Made by a program: the position numbers and the translations under genes. Positions 1-6,695 of a stretch of 10,270 nucleotides of DNA are shown here, piece after piece (positions within the stretch are counted from its first letter, which is position 1; each line of letters opens with the position of its first letter). The notes beneath the pieces were generated by a model. That model did not search any database. It was not told the DNA's origin and was given only the letters and a program-made list of their open reading frames with translations. This DNA comes from an archaeon (lineage in GTDB: Archaea > Methanobacteriota > Methanobacteria > Methanobacteriales > Methanobacteriaceae). Location of the stretch: assembly GCA_024409185.1 (NCBI GenBank), contig JAKSUD010000019.1, positions 1 through 10,270 of the forward strand. The letters run 5' to 3'.

Positions 1-41
1 ACTAATTTCATTATATCTGTTCCATTTTATTAAATAGGTTT

Positions 42-67
42 AACTTAATCTCTAAACTTAATCTCTA
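42..67. repeat. 13-bp tandem direct repeat
   Basis: Two perfect copies of AACTTAATCTCTA lie at 42-54 and 55-67, right beside the 47-bp duplication downstream of trm1. No coding potential is seen in 1-70, and no gene could be assigned there. Confidence 0.75.
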
Positions 68-74
68 ATTATAT

Positions 75-99
75 GATGAATTTATTAATTTAATTCATC
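75..99 (-). terminator. second copy of the trm1 3' stem-loop
   Basis: The arms GATGAATT (75-82) and AATTCATC (92-99) are perfectly complementary with a 9-nt A/T loop. This is the duplicate of the hairpin at 122-146 and lies in the 3' untranslated region of trm1. A function in 3'-end processing or termination is inferred only. Confidence 0.4.
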
Positions 100-121
100 T
101 TTGATATCATGTTCTTTATAT

Positions 122-146
122 GATGAATTTATTAATTTAATTCACC
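122..146 (-). terminator. stem-loop around the trm1 stop codon (gene copy)
   Basis: The arms GATGAATT (122-129) and AATTCACC (139-146) pair over 8 bp with one wobble pair in the minus-strand RNA; the loop is 9 nt and holds part of the TAA stop codon. It is repeated 47 bp downstream at 75-99, where pairing is perfect. The one arm difference (G-U against A-U) keeps the stem. A role in 3'-end formation or RNA stability is inferred; no U-rich tail follows on the minus strand. Confidence 0.4.
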
Positions 147-1364
147 TTCAGCATCAAGTTCTTTAATCATATCTAAGATTTCTTTACTTGTTGCTTCGGT
201 TTTAATTCCAAGAGGATCATAATGTGTTTTTATAGCACTAAAACCATGTTCTTCAAGTTTATTTATAAATACATCTAATTTAGGAGAACTTACACGTAAT
301 ATTCTACACATTTTATGCATGTGATAAAATGTTGCAGGAGCTTCAGCTTCTTCTTTGCACTGATTTAATAATTTTAAAAGTTTATCTTTAGTATTAAGCT
401 CTTTTTCATCTGCAGTTTTAATCATACCTTCAATAAATTCTTTATTTTGAATTGGACCTAACCACATTGGGCCTGCAGTTATGAGTTTTTCTCCACATTC
501 TGGACAATATTCTGGAATATTTCCTGCAAGACCTTCTTTTACTATAACTCTGTGTAAACATTTATTACAATGTCCTATGTAACCTATATTTTTTAAGGAT
601 TTATCAGTAGCTTTTGAACCTTTTTTAACTTTCATATAAACTCTCATATAATGTTCTGTACTATGAGACATTTTAACTTCAATGTATTTTTGATATTTAG
701 CTAAAGTCAAAGCTACAAAACCAGTTAATATTCTAATTCCATTTTCATGGTAATATTCACTTCTATAAGGTTTTGCATTATATTTTCTAATACATGGTGC
801 TTTATAAGTTCCAGAAAGACAGGAGGTATCTGTTGCAGTTACACATAAAAGAGCGTCTCTTTTTAAATTATAACAAGCAGAATCTAAAAAAGGAGAAGGA
901 GTTCCAAAAGGATCAATATCAATAACATCAAATTTACCCATATTATTTCTAAGCTCAATATTTGCTTCTTTTTGGTCAATGATTACTTCTACATCATTAT
1001 TTTCAGCATTAATTTTTGTAAATTGATTTGCAAGTGGATTTATATCATTAATATTTACTTCTCCACATCCATCAATTTCTTTTTTATAACGAATACCTCT
1101 AATTCCACTTCCACCAAATAAGTCGCAAATATTTATTTCTCTATCTACTTCTTTTTGATATGTTTGAAGTGCTAAAATAGACATGTCCCGATTAAATTCC
1201 ATTTTAGGATTATAAAAAACAGGAGCATCAGATGAAACTTTATCAAAATCAGGGAATTTTATATCTACTTTACCTTCTTTAATTATTTTTAATTCATCAT
1301 CAGTATAGTTAAATTCCAAATCTTCAAAGTTTACATAATCATTTTTAAAATTAGATTTTTCCAT
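132..1364 (-). CDS. trm1: tRNA (guanine(26)-N(2))-dimethyltransferase Trm1
   Basis: This enzyme uses S-adenosylmethionine to methylate the N2 amino group of G26 in tRNA, giving N2,N2-dimethylguanosine. Counting from the start chosen here (410 residues), the SAM-binding motif I DLFGGSG is at 81-87, the acidic NDIN segment follows near 105, and the catalytic DIDPFG motif is at 149-154. A zinc knuckle of two CxxC pairs is at C266/C269 and C287/C290, followed by the C-terminal domain typical of archaeal Trm1. Length is normal for the family. An upstream in-frame ATG at 1382 would add six residues, but a strong GGAG at 1373-1376 lies 8 nt before the ATG at 1364, so I take 1364. The gene is divergent from the aminotransferase gene. 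Its last codons and stop lie inside a 47-bp tandem duplication (see repeat at 71-164). The family assignment is secure. Confidence 0.95.
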   Translation of the reverse strand: MEKSNFKNDYVNFEDLEFNYTDDELKIIKEGKVDIKFPDFDKVSSDAPVFYNPKMEFNRDMSILALQTYQKEVDREINICDLFGGSGIRGIRYKKEIDGCGEVNINDINPLANQFTKINAENNDVEVIIDQKEANIELRNNMGKFDVIDIDPFGTPSPFLDSACYNLKRDALLCVTATDTSCLSGTYKAPCIRKYNAKPYRSEYYHENGIRILTGFVALTLAKYQKYIEVKMSHSTEHYMRVYMKVKKGSKATDKSLKNIGYIGHCNKCLHRVIVKEGLAGNIPEYCPECGEKLITAGPMWLGPIQNKEFIEGMIKTADEKELNTKDKLLKLLNQCKEEAEAPATFYHMHKMCRILRVSSPKLDVFINKLEEHGFSAIKTHYDPLGIKTEATSKEILDMIKELDAEGELN

Positions 1365-1630
1365 CTTTTCATCTCCTTTCATTGCTTTTATTTGTTCGTT
1401 TTTTAATCCTATTTTTTAATTTAATTTAATTTAATATGTTATATTACTTATTTAATTCTTATATATAATAAAATTTTATGATAAAACTAATTTTGTGTTA
1501 ATTTTTTTAATTTTATGTAAAACTTAATATATTAATAAAAATAAATATTTAGATGATTTATAGAATACAATAGTTTATTTTTAGAATAATAAACTTTATT
1601 CTTTTATATAATTATTTATTAGGTGAAAAA
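1365..1630. promoter_or_regulatory. divergent intergenic region of trm1 and the aminotransferase gene
   Basis: This 266-nt, very A/T-rich gap must hold promoters for both divergent genes. The best TATA-like element is the near-palindromic CTTATATATAA at 1458-1468, which could serve trm1 with a leader of about 70 nt. A second, TTTATATA at 1603-1610, lies too close to the plus-strand ATG to be compatible with the strong AGGTGA ribosome binding site at 1621-1626, so the promoter of that gene is probably further upstream, for example near 1557-1564. In such A/T-rich DNA these calls are weak. Confidence 0.3.
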
Positions 1631-2734
1631 ATGGCAGATATTAAAGTCTCAATAGCTAGTCCTATTATTGAAGATGAAGAAATTAATGCAGTCATTGAAG
1701 TAATGAAGTCTGGAATGATTGCTCAAGGACCAAAAGTAATTGAATTTGAGGAGAAGTTTGCAGAATATGTAGGTGCTAAATATGGTATAGCTACTAACTC
1801 AGGAACTTCTGCTTTACATGTTGCTCTTTTAGCAGCTGGAATTGGTGAAGGAGATGAAGTAATTACAACCCCATTTACTTTTGCAGCTACTGGAAACTCT
1901 GTTTTATATACTGGTGCTAAACCTGTTTTTGTTGATATTGATCCTGAAACTTTTACAATTGACCCTACAAAAATTGAAGAAGCTATTACTGAAAAAACTA
2001 AAGCAATTATGCCTGTTCAATTATATGGTCAAGCTGCAGATATGGATGCTATTATGGAAATAGCTAAAAAACATGATTTAATCGTTATTGAAGATGTAGC
2101 TCAAGCGCATGGTGCTTCTTACAAAGGAGATAAAGTAGGTGTTCTTGGAGATATGGCTTGTTTTAGTTTTTATCCAACTAAAAACATGACTACCTCTGAA
2201 GGTGGAATGATTACTACTAATAATAAAGAATTTGCAGAAAATGCTAAAGTCTTTAGAGCTCATGGATCTGCTGTTAAATATCATCATGATGTTCTTGGAT
2301 ACAACTTTAGAATGACTGATATTGGTGCAGCTATTGGTATTGAGCAACTTAAAAAGATTGACTCTTTCAATGATAAAAGAATAGCTAATGCTGCTTATTT
2401 AAATGAAGGATTAGTTGATGTTGAAGGTGTTGAAACTCCTGTTGTAAAAGAAGATTATAAACATGTTTACCATCAATACACTATTAAAATAGCTGATGGT
2501 AAAAGAGACCAATTCTTAGATTATTTATTAGAAAATGGTATTGGAACTGGTGTTTATTATCCTATTCCTTTATACAAACAAGTTTTATACACTGAAATGG
2601 GTTATAATCAATCTCTTCCAGTTACTGAAGAAATTGTTGATGAGGTTTTATCTCTTCCAGTACACCCTAATTTATCTAAAGAAGACTTAGATTTAATCAT
2701 TAAAGTAATTAAAGAAGCTAGTGAAAAATTCTAA
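1631..2734 (+). CDS. DegT/DnrJ/EryC1/StrS-family aminotransferase
   Basis: This is a PLP-dependent aminotransferase of the family that transfers an amino group, usually from glutamate, to keto-sugars bound to a nucleotide. The 367-residue length is typical. Visible family marks are the N-terminal substrate/PLP region with [12 protein letters not shown] (55-66), the [10 protein letters not shown] segment (81-90), IEDVAQAHG (153-161) with the PLP-ring Asp155 and Gln158, and [14 protein letters not shown] (179-192), where Lys184 should form the Schiff base. The C-terminal HQYTI and GVYYPIPL segments are also typical. The start is set by AGGTGA at 1621-1626, 4 nt before the ATG. No other sugar-nucleotide gene is next to it, so the substrate cannot be read from context; a role in cell-surface glycan or pseudomurein-associated sugar synthesis is plausible but unproven. 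A hairpin terminator follows at 2797-2826. Confidence 0.92.
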   Translation: MADIKVSIASPIIEDEEINAVIEVMKSGMIAQGPKVIEFEEKFAEYVGAKYGIATNSGTSALHVALLAAGIGEGDEVITTPFTFAATGNSVLYTGAKPVFVDIDPETFTIDPTKIEEAITEKTKAIMPVQLYGQAADMDAIMEIAKKHDLIVIEDVAQAHGASYKGDKVGVLGDMACFSFYPTKNMTTSEGGMITTNNKEFAENAKVFRAHGSAVKYHHDVLGYNFRMTDIGAAIGIEQLKKIDSFNDKRIANAAYLNEGLVDVEGVETPVVKEDYKHVYHQYTIKIADGKRDQFLDYLLENGIGTGVYYPIPLYKQVLYTEMGYNQSLPVTEEIVDEVLSLPVHPNLSKEDLDLIIKVIKEASEKF

Positions 2735-2796
2735 CTTTTTATTTTACTTTTATTAATCTTTTTGAAAAGACTTAATAATGAGTTTATTTTTGTTTT

Positions 2797-2826
2797 ATAG
2801 CTAATTTTTTTATTTAGCTATTTTTT
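2797..2826 (+). terminator. hairpin with T-tail after the aminotransferase gene
   Basis: The arms ATAGCTAA (2797-2804) and TTAGCTAT (2814-2821) are perfectly complementary over 8 bp with a T-rich 9-nt loop, and a run of T's follows at 2821-2826. It lies 60 nt after the stop codon and before the next gene, so it probably ends transcription of the aminotransferase gene. A similar TTAGCTATTTTT string, without the other arm, overlaps the stop codon of the next gene at 3721-3732. Confidence 0.6.
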
Positions 2827-2867
2827 ATTAATTTTTATTACTATTTTTAATTATTTTATGTGATATT

Positions 2868-3725
2868 ATGTTCCAGAAAGAAGAATTTAATAAAATGATT
2901 TTCTCAAGAATTAACCAACTTATTGATGATTATAAATTAGTTAAAGAAAATGAGAAAATTGCTGTTGCACTTTCTGGAGGAAAAGATAGTATTTTAACAC
3001 TTCATGCACTTAAAGCTTATCAAAATCAAGCAAATTTTGACTTCGAGCTTGTAGCTATCTCAGTCAATGAAGGAATAGCTAACTATCGCCAACAAGGTGT
3101 TAATTCTGCAGTTAATAATGCAAGAATATGTGATGTTCCAATTATTTTAAAATCGTTTAAAGAAGAAGAAAATATAGAACTTGATGATATTTATCCTTAT
3201 TTTAAAAGTGCTTGTATTCCCTGTGGAGTTTTTAGAAGAAATATTTTAAATAAAACTGCATATGAAATTGGAGCAGATAAAATAGCTACAGGACATAATC
3301 TTGATGATGAAATTCAATCTTTTTTAATGAGTTTTTCCAGGGGAGATACTGTAAAATTCTCTAAATTTGGTCCAGAATTAGATAGAATTCATGAAAAATT
3401 AGTTCCAAGAATAAAGCCGTTATGGAATACTCCAGAAGCAGATGTAAAAAAATGGGCTGTTATAAATAATATTGATATTCATATTGCAGAATGTCCTTAT
3501 TCAAATCTTTCACTTAGAGCTAAAATTAAACATTTTTTAAATGAAACAGAAGCTAAACATCCTGGTACTAAAGAGAATGTTATGAATTCTTTTAAAGAAA
3601 TTTTAGATGTACCTCAAATAAGAACAGTTTTAAATGAATGTGAAATTTGTGGGGAACCAACTTCTGGTAAAATTTGTAAAACTTGTGAAATAAGGTCAAT
3701 AATTTCTGAAAATACAAAAAATTAG
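2868..3725 (+). CDS. tRNA 2-thiolation PP-loop enzyme, TtuA/Ncs6 type
   Basis: This PP-loop ATPase most likely activates a tRNA uridine by adenylation and replaces its 2-oxygen by sulfur, as TtuA (U54) and archaeal NcsA (U34) do. In a mesophilic methanogen U34 is the likelier target; this is inference. The ATP-binding motif SGGKDS is at 36-41. Cys116 and Cys119 (ACIPCG) and Cys209 (ECPYSN) match the three cysteines that hold the [4Fe-4S] cluster in TtuA, and TGHNLDDE is at 141-148. A C-terminal zinc ribbon is formed by C258/C261 and C270/C273. The usual N-terminal zinc ribbon (about 25 residues) is absent: the protein starts directly at the helix before the PP-loop, and the DNA upstream does not encode it. 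Only a weak GTGAT precedes the ATG. The upstream terminator suggests its own promoter. Confidence 0.88.
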   Translation: MFQKEEFNKMIFSRINQLIDDYKLVKENEKIAVALSGGKDSILTLHALKAYQNQANFDFELVAISVNEGIANYRQQGVNSAVNNARICDVPIILKSFKEEENIELDDIYPYFKSACIPCGVFRRNILNKTAYEIGADKIATGHNLDDEIQSFLMSFSRGDTVKFSKFGPELDRIHEKLVPRIKPLWNTPEADVKKWAVINNIDIHIAECPYSNLSLRAKIKHFLNETEAKHPGTKENVMNSFKEILDVPQIRTVLNECEICGEPTSGKICKTCEIRSIISENTKN

Positions 3726-3792
3726 CTATTTTTAATTTATTTTAAAATTCTATTTTTAATTATTAATTTTAAAAATATAAAAAAGAGTAAAT

Positions 3793-3816
3793 AAGAAATC
3801 AAAACGATTTCTTTTT
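3793..3816. terminator. hairpin between convergent genes
   Basis: The arms AAGAAATC (3793-3800) and GATTTCTT (3806-3813) are perfectly complementary with a 5-nt loop and are followed by T's on the plus strand. The hairpin lies between the convergent thiolase and antiporter genes, and T-rich DNA is present on both sides, so it could end transcription from either direction. Confidence 0.55.
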
Positions 3817-3863
3817 AAATTAAAACTTTTTTTAATTTTAATTTAATTTTTTATTTATTTTAT

Positions 3864-4802
3864 TTAATTTCTTATAATGGCAAATGCCATATATGCTATA
3901 AATAAAATAAATAAGATTAAACCTTCTTTTCTATCAAAGGTATCTTGTGTTTCTGCAAATACATAAGCAATTGCAGTAACTATAAGTAAGAATATTGAAT
4001 CGGTTGCTAATGAAGACGCTATTGGCATTGGGGATATTGCACTGCTTATTCCTAAAATGAATAAAATGTTAAATAAACAAGATCCAATAATATTTCCAAT
4101 TACGATTCCAGTATCTCCTTTTTTAAGTGCAGTAAGAGAAGTTACAAGCTCAGGAAGTGAGGTTCCAATAGCTACAATAGTAAGACCAATAAGAGTATCA
4201 CTTAATCCGAACATTGATGCAAGAAAACTTGCAGAATTTACTACAAATTCAGCACCTAAAATAATTCCAATTAATCCAATAATTAAATAAATTACTGATT
4301 TTCCCATTCCAAATTTAGCTTCTTGAACTTCAGAGCTTTCGGGATTGTCTTTTGCTTTTTTAACCATTAAGTAAACATATACAATGATTGCTATAAGGAA
4401 TAAAATTCCAATAACTCTACTTAATTGACCATATAAATTAGCAATTACAACAAGTACAAGAGTTGCAATCAAAACAACAGGAAAATCTCTTTTAAGTAAT
4501 TCTTTATCAACTGGAAGAGAGCCTAAAAGTGCACATATTCCAATGATTCCTAATATGTTAAAAAGATTACTTCCAATTACATTTCCAAGGGAAATAGCAT
4601 TACTTCCACCAAGAGATGCAGCAATAGATACTGCTGCTTCAGGAGCACTTGTACCGAATGCTACAATTGTTAATCCTACAATTAAAGTAGGTATTTTAAA
4701 GTTATATGCAATATTACTTGCACCATCAACAAACATATCTGCACCTTTTACAAGGAAAATAAATCCTATAATAAGTAATGCAACTTGAATTAAAATTTCC
4801 AT
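3864..4802 (-). CDS. calcium/sodium antiporter (CaCA family)
   Basis: This is an integral membrane cation exchanger of the Ca2+/cation antiporter family, related to the Methanocaldococcus NCX_Mj exchanger and bacterial YrbG. The 312 residues form about ten hydrophobic segments in two inverted halves. The alpha-1 repeat is at 47-85 (AFGTSAPE with Glu54, then GNVIGSNLFNIL) and the alpha-2 repeat at 210-250 (AIGTSLPE with Glu218, then GNIIGSCLFNIL). These glutamates are the ion-binding residues of the family. The position that I align with Asp240 of NCX_Mj is Asn245 here, as in many prokaryotic members; this alignment is from memory. A hydrophilic loop (about 148-168) joins the halves. The start is fixed by GGAG at 4809-4812, 6 nt before the ATG. 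The gene lies 73 nt behind the CNNM-like gene on the same strand with no clear promoter between, so the two may be cotranscribed. Confidence 0.93.
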   Translation of the reverse strand: MEILIQVALLIIGFIFLVKGADMFVDGASNIAYNFKIPTLIVGLTIVAFGTSAPEAAVSIAASLGGSNAISLGNVIGSNLFNILGIIGICALLGSLPVDKELLKRDFPVVLIATLVLVVIANLYGQLSRVIGILFLIAIIVYVYLMVKKAKDNPESSEVQEAKFGMGKSVIYLIIGLIGIILGAEFVVNSASFLASMFGLSDTLIGLTIVAIGTSLPELVTSLTALKKGDTGIVIGNIIGSCLFNILFILGISSAISPMPIASSLATDSIFLLIVTAIAYVFAETQDTFDRKEGLILFILFIAYMAFAIIRN

Positions 4803-4875
4803 TTTTATCTCCTACATTTAATGAATTAATTTTGTTTGTTATTAAAGTTAAATTAATGATAATTTTAGTTTAATG

Positions 4876-5565
4876 TTATTCTTCTTCTTTTTCTTCTTCA
4901 GGAAGTTTAGTAACTAAAATTTCTTCAATATGATTACTATCCATATCTATGATTTCAAAAGAAAGATTTTTCCATTTGAAGGATTCTCCAATTTTAGGAA
5001 TTCTGTTTATATAACTTAATATAAATCCTGCAATTGTAGTAAAACCATCTTCTACTTCTTCAGGTAATTCTTTATCAATATCAAATAACTCTTTAAATTC
5101 AGAAATAGAATATCTTCCATCAATTAACCAAGAACCATCTTTACGTTCTAATGCACGAGGAGCATCTTCTTCATCAATTCCAGGAATGTCTCCAACAATA
5201 CATTCAAGTAAATCGTTTAATGTAATTAAACCTACTACACTTCCGAATTCATCTACAATAATTACCATATGAACATGCTTTTTATTTTCCTTAAATTCAT
5301 GTAATAATTCCATAGATAACATATTTTCAGGAACTACTAATGGTTTTTTAATATTGTTTCTGATGTTTTTCTTTAAATCTAAATGGTCGTCTGAATAAAT
5401 TTTACTTAAAAGGTCTTTTGCTTGTACAACTCCTATAAAATCATCTAATTCTCCTTCACTAACTGGGAAGATAGATCTTTCACTATCAATTATTTTTGAT
5501 TTATTGAGTTCATCTTCATCTTCTAAATTTAACCAAACCATCTCATTTCTTGGAGTCATAATCAT
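4876..5565 (-). CDS. C-terminal CBS/CorC_HlyC half of the CNNM-like protein
   Basis: The first ATG of this frame is at 5565, but homologous sequence continues upstream to about 5717, so this is not a true start. No ribosome binding site is needed to explain it. From that ATG, residues 2-60 cover CBS1 (MTPRNEMVWLNL, FIGVVQAKDLL), 73-126 CBS2 (HMVIIVDEFGSVVGLITLNDLLE), and 140-220 the CorC_HlyC domain (DGSWLIDGRYSISEF, GFTTIAGFIL). The cytosolic CBS pair binds adenine nucleotide in relatives. The protein ends in an acidic EEEKEEE tail encoded by a GAA-rich tract. Confidence 0.7.
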   Translation of the reverse strand: MIMTPRNEMVWLNLEDEDELNKSKIIDSERSIFPVSEGELDDFIGVVQAKDLLSKIYSDDHLDLKKNIRNNIKKPLVVPENMLSMELLHEFKENKKHVHMVIIVDEFGSVVGLITLNDLLECIVGDIPGIDEEDAPRALERKDGSWLIDGRYSISEFKELFDIDKELPEEVEDGFTTIAGFILSYINRIPKIGESFKWKNLSFEIIDMDSNHIEEILVTKLPEEEKEEE

Positions 5566-5681
5566 ATCTACTTTTTGATCATCTAAACGGAATACTCTTT
5601 TAATAATTTCTTTTTCTTCTTCTTCAATAGTTCCGTCTTCAATTCCTTCTTCAATTAACTCTTCAACAGCTTCTTCTGTTA

Positions 5682-6209
5682 CTACATTATCTTCATCAGG
5701 TTTTGAACTATAATCTTTAATGTAAAATCTGTTGATGCATTTAGTAAGTTTACAATAGGCCTACAAATTGTTGCAAGTATATTAATTATACTTACAGTTT
5801 TCATTGCCATTTTTTCAGGTCTATCTAATCCCATTCTTTTAGGGACTAATTCTCCAATAAGTATTGCGAAATAAGTTGTAATTGCAATTACAATTATAAA
5901 ACTGATTGTGGAGCTGTATGGTAAGTATGGTGCTAAAAATACTCCTAATGGTTCTGAAAGTTGAGTTCCACCTATTGCCCCTGTGACAATTCCAATAAGT
6001 GTAATTCCTATTTGGGCAGTGGATAAAAATTCATTAGGGTCTTCAATTAATTCAATAACTTTTGATGCTTTTTTATTTCCATCATTACTCATTTTTTGTA
6101 ATGTAATTTTTCTTGAAGCAACGATAGCAAATTCCGACATAGTTAATAATCCTGTAAAAAGGATTAATATGGCTATTAATATAACTTCTAATATAATTGT
6201 GTTACTCAT
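5682..6209 (-). CDS. N-terminal DUF21 membrane half of the CNNM-like protein
   Basis: This 175-residue frame holds the DUF21 domain: a first membrane helix at about 5-25, then SEFAIVASRK (25-34), FLSTAQIGITLIGI (61-74), hydrophobic segments at about 68-88, 102-118 and 136-156, and the conserved GELVPKR (119-125). The last ten residues (from about 166) come from the wrong frame after the shift and match nothing in the family. As it stands it would be a DUF21 domain without its CBS regulator. Confidence 0.7.
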   Translation of the reverse strand: MSNTIILEVILIAILILFTGLLTMSEFAIVASRKITLQKMSNDGNKKASKVIELIEDPNEFLSTAQIGITLIGIVTGAIGGTQLSEPLGVFLAPYLPYSSTISFIIVIAITTYFAILIGELVPKRMGLDRPEKMAMKTVSIINILATICRPIVNLLNASTDFTLKIIVQNLMKIM

Positions 6210-6439
6210 TTTGATTTATCCTTAAGATTTATCATTTAATATTGCTATTTTATTAATAAGTTATGTTATGATATTCTTTTTATTAATGAATAGCTTAATA
6301 ATCTAATTTTAATTAACTTTATTATATTTATGTATTGATATTTATATTTTTTTATGTTTTTTCATTATCTTTGTATAATTTTAATTTCAATACATTTTAT
6401 TTAATCTTATGTTTTTTTATTATCTGTATAATTTTAATT
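6210..6439. promoter_or_regulatory. intergenic region upstream of the CNNM-like gene
   Basis: This 230-nt gap holds the ribosome binding site AAGGA (6219-6223) of the CNNM-like gene and most of the tandem repeat at 6352-6459. On the minus strand a TATA-like AATATAAATA at about 6338-6349 could be its promoter, with a long leader. I see no small gene here. Confidence 0.3.
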
Positions 6440-6459
6440 TCAATACATTTTATTTAATT
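6352..6459. repeat. tandem duplication across the DUF1922 gene's stop codon
   Basis: Copy one is 6352-6406 (55 bp) and copy two 6407-6459 (53 bp). They differ only by a 2-bp indel and two C/T changes. Copy two contains the last codons (LNKMY) and TGA stop of the DUF1922 gene, and copy one, downstream on the minus strand, repeats these codons and stop. This parallels the duplication at the end of trm1. Only a weak 5-bp inverted repeat (TGTAT/ATACA) is seen in each copy. Confidence 0.9.
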
Positions 6460-6691
6460 TACTTTGGAGACTACTGTCTTTAACTTCTTGTGCTGTTCTA
6501 AACATTGTGCCTCCATGGATTTCTTCTTGCATTTGTTGAACTGCTTCTGAAGCATCTCTTGCAGTTTCTACTTTTTTAAGAATTCTTCTACTTTTTACTT
6601 TTATAGTTTTTCCACATGTACATTTTCTTGTAGCTACTCCTTTTTTAGCATACAAAACTCTACCACAATCACATCTAAATATCACATACAT
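6440..6691 (-). CDS. DUF1922 small zinc-ribbon protein
   Basis: This small archaeal protein of 83 residues belongs to the DUF1922 family, whose solved member I recall as Methanothermobacter MTH1184. Its function is unknown. The N-terminus MYVIFRCDCG is followed by RKCTCGK, so Cys7, Cys9, Cys24 and Cys26 form two CxCG knuckles that should bind one zinc. The rest is charged and probably helical (about 45-60). I chose the ATG at 6691 because GGAGGT at 6699-6704 lies 7 nt before it; an in-frame TTG at 6706 would add five residues but has the Shine-Dalgarno sequence inside it. The ribosome binding site is made of the last two glycine codons of traB, so the pair is almost certainly cotranscribed and translationally coupled. 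The gene end lies in a tandem duplication. Confidence 0.88.
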   Translation of the reverse strand: MYVIFRCDCGRVLYAKKGVATRKCTCGKTIKVKSRRILKKVETARDASEAVQQMQEEIHGGTMFRTAQEVKDSSLQSKLNKMY

Positions 6692-6695
6692 ATGT

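Larger units (their letters stand above)
71..164. repeat. 47-bp tandem duplication across the trm1 stop codon
   Basis: Two copies, 71-117 and 118-164, match at 41 of 47 positions. The first 27 bp (plus-strand order), which hold the stop codon and 3' flank, are identical; all six mismatches fall in the part that encodes the last residues of Trm1. Read on the minus strand, the gene copy encodes KELDAEGELN-stop and the downstream copy still reads KEHDIKDELN-stop, so the second copy is a remnant of the gene end. Each copy contains a hairpin with 8-bp arms (122-129/139-146 and 75-82/92-99). Confidence 0.9.
4876..6209 (-). pseudogene. CNNM/CorC (hemolysin C)-type DUF21-CBS protein, frameshifted
   Basis: The two adjacent reading frames 6209-5682 and 5717-4876 together make one normal protein of about 445 residues: a DUF21 (CNNM) membrane domain, a CBS pair and a CorC_HlyC C-terminal domain. 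Members are linked to Mg2+ or other divalent cation efflux. The span is 1334 nt, one base short of a multiple of three. The DUF21 frame runs into a stop at 5682-5684, but the shifted frame continues with SSKPDEDNVVTEEAVEEL and further acidic sequence, the usual linker into the first CBS domain. The shift therefore lies at about 5700-5735; one missing base, for instance in the short A-run near 5715, would repair it. It could be real inactivation or a sequencing error. No other damage is seen, which suggests recent loss or error. AAGGA at 6219-6223 serves the start at 6209. Confidence 0.8.

Noticed and set aside
71..164. CRISPR-like repeat array
   Set aside because: Only two directly abutting copies without spacers, overlapping a gene end.
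1365..1382. Six-codon longer trm1 start at 1382
   Set aside because: The extra codons contain the strong GGAG ribosome binding site placed correctly for the ATG at 1364.
1881..2347. Open frames overlapping the aminotransferase gene (1881-2063 plus, 2078-2347 minus)
   Set aside because: They are shadows of a well-supported gene, have no ribosome binding sites, and encode low-complexity Leu/Lys/Ser sequence.
4057..4788. Plus-strand open frames opposite the antiporter gene
   Set aside because: They mirror the minus-strand exchanger with its alpha repeats, and their products resemble no family.
5700..5735. Programmed -1 frameshift in the CNNM-like gene
   Set aside because: The needed direction would be -1, but there is no X XXY YYZ slippery heptamer and no strong downstream structure; this family is not known for recoding.
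5983..6225. Plus-strand open frame opposite the DUF21 half
   Set aside because: It is a shadow of the DUF21 coding sequence and has no ribosome binding site.
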